IMG/VR virus record: IMGVR_UViG_3300034104_001340
Span: 1 to 57,080 of that record
DNA: 57,080 nucleotides
Source: a virus
Strand: one strand, 5' to 3'
This document shows positions 1 through 7,668 of the stretch, piece after piece. The notes beneath the pieces were generated by a model. The model did not search any database, was not told the origin of the DNA, and saw only the letters and a program-made list of their open reading frames with translations. The translations under genes and the position numbers were made by a program. Numbering within the stretch: the stretch's first letter is position 1; each line of letters starts with the position of its first letter.

Positions 1-109
1 GACCAGAGACTAGTGCAATGACCATGACTAGGACAGAGACACACAGCGTGGCGGAAACCATCAGCGTTACGGCGAATGTCAATTTGCCTTTGATGTCACT
101 TTCGTTCAT
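1..109 (-). CDS. Small membrane protein, 3' end cut by the window edge
   Basis: An ATG at 109 opens a reading frame that runs off the left edge (36 codons visible). It begins MNESDIKGKLTF and continues with about 24 almost entirely hydrophobic residues, so a single membrane span is expected. It starts 4 bases after the stop of the 114-590 gene, with a GGGG-type ribosome site, so it belongs to the same operon. Three consecutive small membrane proteins at the end of the tail-fibre operon suggest a lysis or host-takeover cassette, but no holin family is recognised and no endolysin is visible. Confidence 0.6.
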   Translation of the reverse strand, partial: MNESDIKGKLTFAVTLMVSATLCVSVLVMVIALVSG

Positions 110-113
110 CTAT

Positions 114-590
114 TTACCCCAGATTTAAAATTATGCCGATACCGAAAGCGACTATTGCCGCAACGAGGCCAAGAATCGCAGTAATTGTTAGGACGTTAGC
201 AATAAGCTTTCTCATCTTGCGCCGTTGGTTTTGGATGGCCTTGGCGCGGGTGTCTTTAATCCTTGTGCGATCTCGCATCATTGCTGTGTATTCTTCAACG
301 CCCCACCGCCAGACGATAAGCTCACGCAGCTCTTTCTCCTGCTGCTCAATTTTCTTGCGAGCCAAGAGTGCTTGCATAGCCTCCTGCTCAACACTGCCGC
401 TGGAGATCAGCTTCCTGAATAGCGGCGGGTCGTTGGCTTCTTCCTCTGCGGACTTGACATCACTGACTGCGCCGAACCACGTTCCCAGTTGGCCTGCCAT
501 GTCTTCCAATTCTCGACCTGCGGATATTCCCTTTTTTAGCAGATTAAACGCAGACGTAGCTATGGCTAAGGCTGAGACCGGATCAAGCAT
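114..590 (-). CDS. Hypothetical protein with C-terminal membrane span
   Basis: 158 aa. The first 20 residues are mildly hydrophobic (LDPVSALAIATSAFNLLKKG). The middle is charged and helical, with a basic stretch around residues 105-128. Residues 130-156 form one strong transmembrane helix ending NLG. It overlaps the upstream gene by one base, so the two are probably translationally coupled. The shape (cytoplasmic helical domain plus tail anchor) and the place beside two other small membrane proteins fit a lysis-associated or inner-membrane phage protein. This is inference from context; no family is assigned. Confidence 0.6.
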   Translation of the reverse strand: MLDPVSALAIATSAFNLLKKGISAGRELEDMAGQLGTWFGAVSDVKSAEEEANDPPLFRKLISSGSVEQEAMQALLARKKIEQQEKELRELIVWRWGVEEYTAMMRDRTRIKDTRAKAIQNQRRKMRKLIANVLTITAILGLVAAIVAFGIGIILNLG

Positions 591-835
591 TACTCGCTAC
601 CGCCACCATTAAATTTGCCCCATGCACCGAGCATCAGCAGGCCAAGGACGAACAACGTGCCAGCTTTCGCCAGCGTGTTCAGGACAGTTTTCTTGATGCC
701 CCGCCAATCGGTAATTAGACTACGCAAGTCGCGTACATCGTCACCGGCCTCTTCATCGTGCAGACCGACTTCCTTCAGAGCCGACTTCATTTCTTCTCTG
801 ATGATCTTGCGTAACGCGAGTTCGTCTATGTCCAC
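590..835 (-). CDS. Small membrane protein, holin-like topology
   Basis: 81 aa. Residues 1-45 are acidic and helical. Residues 55-73 (NTLAKAGTLFVLGLLMLGAW) are one membrane span, followed by a short Gly-rich tail. It overlaps the next gene by one base. Proteins with one C-terminal span and a charged N-terminal domain are frequent in phage lysis regions, but the sequence alone does not prove a holin. Confidence 0.6.
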   Translation of the reverse strand: MDIDELALRKIIREEMKSALKEVGLHDEEAGDDVRDLRSLITDWRGIKKTVLNTLAKAGTLFVLGLLMLGAWGKFNGGGSE

Positions 836-843
836 GATTCACT

Positions 844-1113
844 TCACTCTGGTTTTGGATACTTGGCTTTTACGGCCAAGCAAGCATCAATGTATGCCTG
901 CACCTGAGCTAGGTCGCCCTTAACAACACCGTCAAGGTAGTCGGTGATGGGTGGGTACTCGGCGGCTCGTTGGCGCTGGTACGCGGTTGCTGCAAGTTCA
1001 GCATCTTTAGCGTCTTGAATTGCTTTCGCTTGAGCAAATGCCGCTAACTCAGCTTCAGTTAAAGGTGTTTGAGTTACTTCGCCTGTGGTGACATTTACTG
1101 TAGTGGTATGCAT
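844..1113 (-). CDS. Tail-fibre accessory protein
   Basis: 89 aa. Starts with MHTTTVNVTTGEVTQ, has an Ala/Gln-rich helix in the middle, and ends YIDACLAVKAKYPKPE. The C-terminal pattern (YPPITDYLDG ... VKAKYPKP) is common in small proteins encoded directly after phage tail-fibre genes, where they resemble XkdW or fibre-assembly proteins. It sits immediately downstream of the 238-aa fibre gene. A role in fibre assembly or decoration is inferred from this. Confidence 0.6.
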   Translation of the reverse strand: MHTTTVNVTTGEVTQTPLTEAELAAFAQAKAIQDAKDAELAATAYQRQRAAEYPPITDYLDGVVKGDLAQVQAYIDACLAVKAKYPKPE

Positions 1114-1122
1114 GGTAAATCC

Positions 1123-1839
1123 TTAAATGTAAGCAATGTTGGCTTTGCCATCGTCAAAAGTCCCGCCCGATATAGATATTCTGTCAAGTACTTGTGTCAA
1201 CGATTTTCTACCCCCTACAAAAGTTCCATAATCTACGGACGACAGACCAAATACCCCGCTATATGAATATGTATTAGTAGCAGATTCAAGCAAAGTAAGC
1301 GTAAGCACCCCACTATAAGTTGTTCCTGCTGTTGCACCACTACGCAACAACTTTATGTTGTTTGTGCTGTCAATAGTTAACGCAAGAGAATTATCGTATA
1401 CCTGCCCGCCATAGCTTAAATAGCCACTTGTCTCCAATCCACCTGCATCACCAATGGTTATTAGCAGATCCACTCCTCCAGTAAAACTTACGTTTGCCAA
1501 AGACAAGAAAATTACTTTAGCCGAACTAGGGATTCCAGTAAAAGTAAATGAAGTACCAGAAGTTGTTGCAACGGCAGTGCCGAGCGTAAATCCGCTTGCT
1601 GGCAAAGCGTATTCCAACGCCGTAGCACCAGAGTTAACAGTAAGCACCTGACCAACAGTGCCAAGTGCCGTCAATCCTGTACCGCCGTTAGCGACAGGTA
1701 GTGTACCCGTCACACCCGTACTCAAAGGCACGTTGGTGACTGTGTTGCTAGCTGCGTTAATCGTCTTATTCGTCAGCGTAGCCGTACTCGTTGCTGTAAG
1801 CACATTCGACGGGGTGATAATTCCAGATAGTGTTGCCAT
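1123..1839 (-). CDS. Tail fibre-like protein
   Basis: 238 aa. The N-terminus contains LTNKTINAASNTVTNVPL and [11 protein letters not shown], short motifs shared with the large fibre at 3961-5979 and found in many phage fibre shafts. The C-terminal 150 residues are beta-rich and Gly/Ser/Thr-rich, consistent with a trimeric receptor-facing domain. The start at 1839 has a good GAGGAGT ribosome site. It overlaps the 3' end of the DUF2061 gene by about 74 bases, a long overlap that suggests the DUF2061 tail was extended into it. Confidence 0.75.
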   Translation of the reverse strand: MATLSGIITPSNVLTATSTATLTNKTINAASNTVTNVPLSTGVTGTLPVANGGTGLTALGTVGQVLTVNSGATALEYALPASGFTLGTAVATTSGTSFTFTGIPSSAKVIFLSLANVSFTGGVDLLITIGDAGGLETSGYLSYGGQVYDNSLALTIDSTNNIKLLRSGATAGTTYSGVLTLTLLESATNTYSYSGVFGLSSVDYGTFVGGRKSLTQVLDRISISGGTFDDGKANIAYI

Positions 1840-2035
1840 GTTTTACTCCTCTGACTCTGTTCCAAATTCGTTCATGTACATAATATAAAAGGGTGTTGGA
1901 GACTATCTGTACTACCGCGATTGCACCCGCTGCCGAAAAACTGCCAGAGACAACATAGGATATCAAAAAAGTTGCTGTGCTACCTGTTATTCGCCATGTA
2001 ATCGTTTTAATGATGCTGCGTTTCTTAGACTCCAT
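1766..2035 (-). CDS. DUF2061 membrane protein
   Basis: 89 aa. Residues 1-62 (KKRSIIKTITWRITGSTATF..., then NTLLYYVHERIWNRV) match what I know of the DUF2061 family: two short hydrophobic segments and a conserved HERxWNR end. In bacteria this family is often encoded beside sulfate-activation genes (CysN/CysC). Here it overlaps the 3' end of a sulfotransferase gene by 11 bases, so the two are probably translated together. The last 27 residues, after NRVRG, are not typical of the family and overlap the next gene. A role in sulfation is inferred from the neighbour only. Confidence 0.75.
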   Translation of the reverse strand: MESKKRSIIKTITWRITGSTATFLISYVVSGSFSAAGAIAVVQIVSNTLLYYVHERIWNRVRGVKHGNTIWNYHPVECAYSNEYGYADE

Positions 2036-2858
2036 CGTAGGCGTAACCCGTCTTTACCGCAAAGTCAGGCTCCGGCTCCGCTGGAACACGCCAAAACTCT
2101 TTATCTGCGTACTTCTCCCAGACTGATCTTGGCAGTATGGTGGGTCGCTCTTCCCACGTTACCTTGCGTCTTACGGTGTGCAGGCTCTTCATGTTCAGCG
2201 CCCTGTCAAACACCTCGTTCTCGTACTCCACGTTGTCAAAGTCGTGGTCAAAGTACGGCTTGCCGATAAACTGGTAAATCTCGCGCAAGACGCTCTCAGG
2301 CTTTTTACACAGCGACTCATACTCCATCAACATAATCATGTCGGGGTTAAGCAGCATACCCTCTTCAAGGAAGTAGTACGGCTTGACTACCTGTCCCTCT
2401 TTCTTAACATCCATCAGCGCATCGCAGCGTGTGGTTACCGTCTGTCTTGCCTCATCATCAGTCAGGGCAGCGTTGTACAGCGTGTTCTTGGCAGCAATGC
2501 GCTCAAAGCTGTCTAGTATCCACGGCAGGTCGCGCACACAGCAGATAATCTTGGTTTGCGGGTAAAGCTCTTTTAACAGCGAGGTTTTGGCCGTCCAGCC
2601 TCGGCTTGTGTCAAACACGGTTTGGGGCGCAACTGCGTCATAATAGGACTGCACTAATGCTCGTAAAATGTGCTTCCTGCGCGGCTCATCAATCAGGTGG
2701 TTGCTCTCGCTGCCGGTGATGACGTTAATGGTCGATGCCACCAAGCCCTGAACCGGAGAGGAGATGTCCGCGTAAAAGTCAGGGTTCTGCCGCAGAATAG
2801 CCGACAGAAGTGTAGAGCCTGATCTAGGCAGCCCTGATATAAAGAAAAGCTCCTTCAT
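2025..2858 (-). CDS. Sulfotransferase
   Basis: 277 aa. Residues 9-16 (GLPRSGST) form the 5'-phosphosulfate loop of PAPS-dependent sulfotransferases. A conserved segment IICCVRDLPWILDSF follows near residue 105, resembling the 3'-phosphate-binding region (RDP...S). The length fits a complete single domain. The enzyme should move sulfate from PAPS to a hydroxyl or amine acceptor; the acceptor is unknown. It lies among tail-fibre genes and is coupled to a DUF2061 membrane protein, so a glycan of the host surface or a virion glycan are both possible targets. Confidence 0.85.
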   Translation of the reverse strand: MKELFFISGLPRSGSTLLSAILRQNPDFYADISSPVQGLVASTINVITGSESNHLIDEPRRKHILRALVQSYYDAVAPQTVFDTSRGWTAKTSLLKELYPQTKIICCVRDLPWILDSFERIAAKNTLYNAALTDDEARQTVTTRCDALMDVKKEGQVVKPYYFLEEGMLLNPDMIMLMEYESLCKKPESVLREIYQFIGKPYFDHDFDNVEYENEVFDRALNMKSLHTVRRKVTWEERPTILPRSVWEKYADKEFWRVPAEPEPDFAVKTGYAYDGV

Positions 2859-3292
2859 GCCGCAGTCTCTTGTGGAACCCAGTTAACGGTTGCCTCATCC
2901 CACTGGTAGCGCACATTACCGCCGTTCATCACAGCGTCAGCAGGTCTTGCTACAGGGGCAGCCCAGCTCATGGTGTCCAAATAACCGATCCATGATGGGT
3001 AGGGCCTACGCGCCTCAAGCTCTGCCGCTTTAAGTGCCATCCAAGCAGCCTCGGTCAACACCTCCAACACGCCAGCTATGGTCGTGTCAGCGTCATCGTC
3101 GCAGGTGCAGTAGTACTTAGCCGCCCGCAGATACCTGCCTTCTGAGTCAGTGCTGACAGGCCATGTTGATCGCTCGTCCCAACTGTACGCCAGACCCTTA
3201 ACATTGGGCATGGATGGCCCCGTGCGCTGCGGCTCTTCGGTGCAGGGTATCTTGGTGACGGCATCTACTTCGGTTACACATATGTATTGCAT
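2855..3292 (-). CDS. Hypothetical tail-region protein
   Basis: 145 aa, overlapping the sulfotransferase start by four bases. No membrane span or known motif is seen. The C-terminal part (SWAAPVARPADAVMNGG ... YQWDEATVNWVP) is aromatic and resembles short proteins often found beside phage tail fibres. Function unknown; a virion-associated role is suggested by position. Confidence 0.6.
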   Translation of the reverse strand: MQYICVTEVDAVTKIPCTEEPQRTGPSMPNVKGLAYSWDERSTWPVSTDSEGRYLRAAKYYCTCDDDADTTIAGVLEVLTEAAWMALKAAELEARRPYPSWIGYLDTMSWAAPVARPADAVMNGGNVRYQWDEATVNWVPQETAA

Positions 3293-3310
3293 TGTTGCCT
3301 CCTTGTTAAA

Positions 3311-3964
3311 TTATACGGCAACACGGCGGATGGCTCGGACTTTAAGTGCAGTGGTTTTATTGAAAACGCCGTAAGTACCCTGATAGCCAGTATCGAAATT
3401 TTGCCCACGGGCCCGACCTGCGGAAAACTCAGTACTAGTCCAGTAATTATCAGCATTAAACGCTTCTGAACCTCCAGACTGGAACGCAACCACGGATGTT
3501 TGTGCAGGGTTTCCACTGGTGTAGACACTTGCCCTAGCCGGTACGGCATTAGGATTTATGCCTGAGCTACCATTGTTGCTTGTCGTTGTAGGTTTGAGAT
3601 TGAAGTAACATACATCTAGCTCGTTTTTCGCGGGCATGTACCAGTCCGTTTGACCGCCCGTGGATAAGTCGTTGCAGAAGTGAGCGCAGGGGAAAACTGT
3701 TGCGTTACCGGCAGCGACCATATCCGCAGTATTTTGAGGGCCATCTATGTCGCTATCTGTACCGGGAGTTGTCGTGGCATCGTTTTTCCACGCAAGAGTA
3801 GATTGAGCCGTGGACAGTGGACCGACGACTAGGTCGTGGGTGGCAATGCTGTTTGCTGTTGTTGAAATTTGACCCGCATAGAAACCACCGCCAAACGCTG
3901 CCCCAATAGCAGGTGGCCCAAACGACCTTTGATTCATAAATGTAACTTGACCAACACCACTCAT
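3311..3964 (-). CDS. Tail protein with DUF1566-like C-type lectin fold
   Basis: 217 aa from the ATG at 3964. That start overlaps the stop of the upstream fibre as ATGA and has GGGAG before it, so I prefer it to the ATG at 3991. Characteristic positions are [14 protein letters not shown], then [13 protein letters not shown], then a C-terminal VRAIRRV. This is the pattern of DUF1566/Fib_succ_major domains, which have a C-type lectin fold. In phages such domains can be receptor-binding. It is the same fold class used as the variable protein of diversity-generating retroelements, but no reverse transcriptase or template repeat is seen in this window. Confidence 0.7.
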   Translation of the reverse strand: MSGVGQVTFMNQRSFGPPAIGAAFGGGFYAGQISTTANSIATHDLVVGPLSTAQSTLAWKNDATTTPGTDSDIDGPQNTADMVAAGNATVFPCAHFCNDLSTGGQTDWYMPAKNELDVCYFNLKPTTTSNNGSSGINPNAVPARASVYTSGNPAQTSVVAFQSGGSEAFNADNYWTSTEFSAGRARGQNFDTGYQGTYGVFNKTTALKVRAIRRVAV

Positions 3965-5979
3965 GTTAAGCCACTCCCGCTGATCAGCCATTGGGTAGAA
4001 GTAATCTTGATGCAGGTTGCAGAGCCGTTTGTAGCCAAGGTTCGTGAACCTGTTGTCCCCGCCGATGACAAAGTTAATGTGTCAGACGTTATGGCAATCG
4101 TGACGTTAGCCACTGCCATGTTGATGAACGTAATAGCCGTACCGATAGGGAAAGCCACTGAACTGTTTGCAGGGATCGTAAATGTCCGTGCATTGTTGTC
4201 CCCAACAGGGTGAAAGATATGTTTGCCAGCGTCTGCCAGAACCAGTGTGTACGCCGCAGACTGCGAGTTTTGCGGTACGTTCCTAAAGCCCACAGCGTCT
4301 GTGCCGTCTACAGTACAAGATGAGAGTGTGCCGCTAGAAGGTGTGCCTAATACTGGAGTAACCAGCGTAGGAGATGTGGCAAATACCAAAGCACCTGAAC
4401 CTGTCTCATCAGTCACCGCCGCCGCCATTTGTGCAGATGTAGCTACAAGCGTGTTAGAGGTTAAGTTGATGGTCTTATTCGTCAGCGTTTGTGTACCATC
4501 CAGCGTTACAACTGTGCCGCCGTTACCACCTACCTGAGCGTAGACTTCCCATGTAGAGCCGTCATAGACAAACTGCACACTTGCGCCGGTAATGTCGCAG
4601 ATCAAGTTTTCAGCCAAGCCGCCGATGGTAGAGCCGTTTCGGCCAACCGTGAGGTTATTCGTACCCCAGTTTGCCCCTGCGTCAGCAACGACTACCTGTG
4701 CGCCTGTTGCCGGAGTTGCCGGTAGAGTAACGGTAAACGCACCACCAGAGGTGTCAGCAAGTACGCCTTCTTTGTCGAAAGTCGTGTAGTTGGCTGTCTT
4801 AACAACGTAGGTCAAACCACCCGCCGGAAGCACCGCAGAAGCCCACGTTGTGCCGTTTGATGTCAGGACGTTACCGTTTGAGCCGGGTGCTACAAACAGC
4901 GGGGCTGATGTGCCGTTGCCCAAGATCACGTTGTTCAGAGTCAGCGTTGTCGCGCCTGTGCCGCCGTTGCCGACGGGTAGAGTACCCGTGACGCCTGTTG
5001 TAAGAGGCAATCCCGTAACATTAGTAAGTACACCCGAGGCGGGTGTGCCCAAGGCGGGAGTGACCAGTGTGGGGCTTGTTGCAAAGACAGCCGCACCCGA
5101 GCCTGTTTCATCTGTAAGCGCACCCGCTAGGTTGGCAGAAGTGAACGATCCGAGAACAGTTGCATTACCCGTGGAGGTTACCGCACCCGTCAGGTTGGCA
5201 TTTGTTGTGACGTTTCCTGCCGTTAAGCCTGCTGCGGTGCCAGTGATGTTTGTACCGACCAGCGCGGAGGGCGTCCCCAGCGCGGGGGTAACCAGAGTAG
5301 GTGAATTAGCAAATACCAGAGCACCTGTGCCCGTTTCATCTGTAACTGCGGAAGCCAAGTTTGCGCTTGAGGGAGTGCCGAGGAACGTAGCTACACCAGC
5401 GCCCAACGAGGTAATACCTGTACCGCCATTTGCTACTGGGAGCGCAGTGCCAGAATAAGTAAACGCCAATGTGCCAGAGGACGTAATTGGACTGCCAGCA
5501 ATGCTTAGAAGACTAGGGACTGTCGCCGCTACGCTTGTCACCGTGCCGCTTGTAGTGGTTGGGTTGGCGCTAAACACCGCCGCACCTCCACCCGCGCCAT
5601 CAGTTACTACCATCACTTTCGTGCCTGTCGCAATGGTTACCGTGGCACCTGAGCCCTGCGCAATTGCAATAGACTGACTGCCTGTAGTGGCGTTCTCAAT
5701 GATCCAGACCTTGGACACCGTGTTAGGCCCAAGCGTTACCGTGCGCGTCGCAGTTAGTGATACAGCCGAGGTGATCTTCAGGTACAGCGAGCGCGTACCG
5801 TCAGCCGACGCATCCGGCATCGTGAAGGTCTCGTTGGCGTCCGCAGCCATCTGCTTGGTGCCAAGGCTGAACGCGTCAGCAATCAGAGACAGGTTGGTGT
5901 TGGTGCTTGTGCCCCAAGTGCCTGATTCGTCACCTGTGCCAATCTCCTTTAGCCGGAGGTCGTTCGTGAAAGTTGCCAT
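3961..5979 (-). CDS. Large tail fibre protein
   Basis: 672 aa. The N-terminal 140 residues ([20 protein letters not shown]...) form a domain seen at the start of many podovirus-like fibres and probably attach to the virion. The shaft contains at least four copies of a repeat built from [20 protein letters not shown] and several [11 protein letters not shown] motifs. The C-terminus is beta-rich. It is expected to be a host-recognition fibre. The stop overlaps the start of the DUF1566-like gene, suggesting coupled expression. Confidence 0.8.
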   Translation of the reverse strand: MATFTNDLRLKEIGTGDESGTWGTSTNTNLSLIADAFSLGTKQMAADANETFTMPDASADGTRSLYLKITSAVSLTATRTVTLGPNTVSKVWIIENATTGSQSIAIAQGSGATVTIATGTKVMVVTDGAGGGAAVFSANPTTTSGTVTSVAATVPSLLSIAGSPITSSGTLAFTYSGTALPVANGGTGITSLGAGVATFLGTPSSANLASAVTDETGTGALVFANSPTLVTPALGTPSALVGTNITGTAAGLTAGNVTTNANLTGAVTSTGNATVLGSFTSANLAGALTDETGSGAAVFATSPTLVTPALGTPASGVLTNVTGLPLTTGVTGTLPVGNGGTGATTLTLNNVILGNGTSAPLFVAPGSNGNVLTSNGTTWASAVLPAGGLTYVVKTANYTTFDKEGVLADTSGGAFTVTLPATPATGAQVVVADAGANWGTNNLTVGRNGSTIGGLAENLICDITGASVQFVYDGSTWEVYAQVGGNGGTVVTLDGTQTLTNKTINLTSNTLVATSAQMAAAVTDETGSGALVFATSPTLVTPVLGTPSSGTLSSCTVDGTDAVGFRNVPQNSQSAAYTLVLADAGKHIFHPVGDNNARTFTIPANSSVAFPIGTAITFINMAVANVTIAITSDTLTLSSAGTTGSRTLATNGSATCIKITSTQWLISGSGLT

Positions 5980-5989
5980 GCTTCAGCTC

Positions 5990-7327
5990 CTACGCTGCCT
6001 TGTTCACATCGACCCACGAGGGGGTTTGCGTGTCTGTTACGTTAATCCAATTCGGGTTCTGGGCGTCGTTGATATTGGTCCACCCGGCTATTCTAACGGT
6101 TCCCACTGCGCCAATACTAGCTACACCGGTAGGTATGACGGAGTCGCTTACTTTAAAGGCTACAGTGCCAATGCTACCCGTGCTGGACACGCCTACAAGT
6201 AGGATCGTTGCCCCTATGCCTATACTAACAGAACCTACAGCACCGGTACCGGCTACACCAGACACAGCCGTAGTAGCGTCATAGGAGACTACCGGCGTAC
6301 CTACCTGCCCCGTACCTTGCACTCCGACGGGCAGCACGGTCAAATTTATCTGGATGTTCGGGGTACCTATTGCACCCGTAGCGGACACCCCGGTGGGTAT
6401 TTCATCGTGGCCTATGGAGAATGCAACGGCACCAACGGCACCTGTCCCAGCTACACCGGTCACCAGCACCGTTTTACTTATGCTGGCAGTAACGATACCC
6501 ACTGCGCCAACGCCCGCAACACCCACCGGAGTTATTGTATCGCTGATAGCTAGGGCTACGTCCCCTACGGCACCTGTCCCGGATACGCCCGTGGGCACCA
6601 CAGTGTCGTTAACCGATAGTGCTACATCACCAACGGCACCTGTCCCAGCTACACCGGTCACCAGCACCGCTTTGCTTATGCTGGCAGTAACGATACCCAC
6701 TGCGCCGACGCCTTCAACGCCTACGGGGGTTATTGTATCGCTGATAGCTAGGGCTACGTCCGCTACGACACCTGTCCCGGATACTCCGGTGGGGGCTTCA
6801 ACGTGGCCTATGGAGAACGCAACGGCACCAACGGCACCTGTCCCAGCTACACCAGTCACACTGACAATTTTTGCAGTGGTGATGGATACGGTACCTATCT
6901 CGCCGTTAGCGGACACACCAACAGGAATAACAATATCGTCTACTTGGACGATAAACCCGCCTATCTCGCCAACGCCTTCTACGCCAGTTGGGACAACTAC
7001 CGCGCTAACTGAGAACGAAACAGAACCCACTTGCCCCGTGCCCACGACGGACACCGAGTCTGTACCCCAGCGCAACTCACCCCACCCTGCGCGGCCCCAG
7101 CCGTCAAGGGGTACTAATTTTGAGGAAGATATTACTGGGGAAACGGTCCCAACAGCCCCAGACGCGGAAACGCTGGGCGCTACTTTTGTCGTAGATATGG
7201 CAAGCGCAACGCTACCGACAGCCCCAGACGCGGAGACGCCGGTTACCTCCACCTCTACGTTTATTACGGTGGATGTACTGGGTACAGCGCCAAAAGGCGT
7301 CTCCGCAAAGCTGCTAAAGCCAAACAT
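5990..7327 (-). CDS. Repeat-built tail protein (22-residue repeats)
   Basis: 445 aa made almost entirely of about 17 tandem 22-residue units with the consensus PTGVSGTGAVGDVALAISDT. Each unit has a fixed GV.G.GA.G core followed by an alternating hydrophobic strand, suggesting a beta-solenoid or beta-helix fibre. One unit is interrupted by a Trp/Gly segment (GWGRAGWGELRWG). The C-terminal 30 residues break the pattern (WTNINDAQNPNWINV). Units group in threes, giving a 66-residue (198-bp) super-repeat. It lies between two fibre genes and is most likely a structural shaft. Confidence 0.75.
   Translation of the reverse strand: MFGFSSFAETPFGAVPSTSTVINVEVEVTGVSASGAVGSVALAISTTKVAPSVSASGAVGTVSPVISSSKLVPLDGWGRAGWGELRWGTDSVSVVGTGQVGSVSFSVSAVVVPTGVEGVGEIGGFIVQVDDIVIPVGVSANGEIGTVSITTAKIVSVTGVAGTGAVGAVAFSIGHVEAPTGVSGTGVVADVALAISDTITPVGVEGVGAVGIVTASISKAVLVTGVAGTGAVGDVALSVNDTVVPTGVSGTGAVGDVALAISDTITPVGVAGVGAVGIVTASISKTVLVTGVAGTGAVGAVAFSIGHDEIPTGVSATGAIGTPNIQINLTVLPVGVQGTGQVGTPVVSYDATTAVSGVAGTGAVGSVSIGIGATILLVGVSSTGSIGTVAFKVSDSVIPTGVASIGAVGTVRIAGWTNINDAQNPNWINVTDTQTPSWVDVNKAA
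6432..6870. repeat. 198-bp direct repeats inside the repeat-protein gene
   Basis: Near-identical DNA blocks begin CCAACGGCACCTGTCCCAGC at 6432 and again at 6630, exactly 198 bp apart, and part of the block recurs near 6828. They encode the three-unit super-repeat of the 445-aa protein. High DNA identity points to recent duplication or ongoing unequal recombination. Confidence 0.8.
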
Positions 7328-7406
7328 CAGTGCACCACCTCAGACTCACCCTTGGGCGGCGTTATTGGATTTTCGTACCCGTTGGTTGTAAACGTCTGTC
7401 CATGAT

Positions 7407-7664
7407 CTACTCCGTGCCGGTGGTGGCGTCAGGTTCTTCCCATGCCGGGTTGAGTTCCCAAGCAGTGTCTTTGTAAAAATACTTACCGCCTACCCAATCT
7501 TCTGGAGGAGTTACATTCTCATGGAGAACAGTGTCATTACCGCTACAGTCTCCGATAACAAACCACAGTGGCGCTCCAACTTCTATCGTGGTATCGCCCA
7601 GCACAATCGGCGTATTATCCGGCACTACATACAGGGAAATATCATCTCTAGTCAGCGTCTTCAT
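7407..7664 (-). CDS. Hypothetical tail-region protein
   Basis: 85 aa, acidic, with several aromatic residues (APLWFVIGD, GGKYFYKDTAWELNPAW). No known motif or membrane span. It sits 4 bases downstream of the 647-aa fibre-like gene, so it is likely cotranslated. Function unknown; possible fibre chaperone or virion accessory protein. Confidence 0.55.
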   Translation of the reverse strand: MKTLTRDDISLYVVPDNTPIVLGDTTIEVGAPLWFVIGDCSGNDTVLHENVTPPEDWVGGKYFYKDTAWELNPAWEEPDATTGTE

Positions 7665-7668
7665 ATAC

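Noticed and set aside
7328-7406. Open stretch reading DHGQTFTTNGYENPITPP just before the repeat-protein gene
   Set aside because: It looks protein-like and ends at the next ATG, but the frame has an upstream stop and no start codon.
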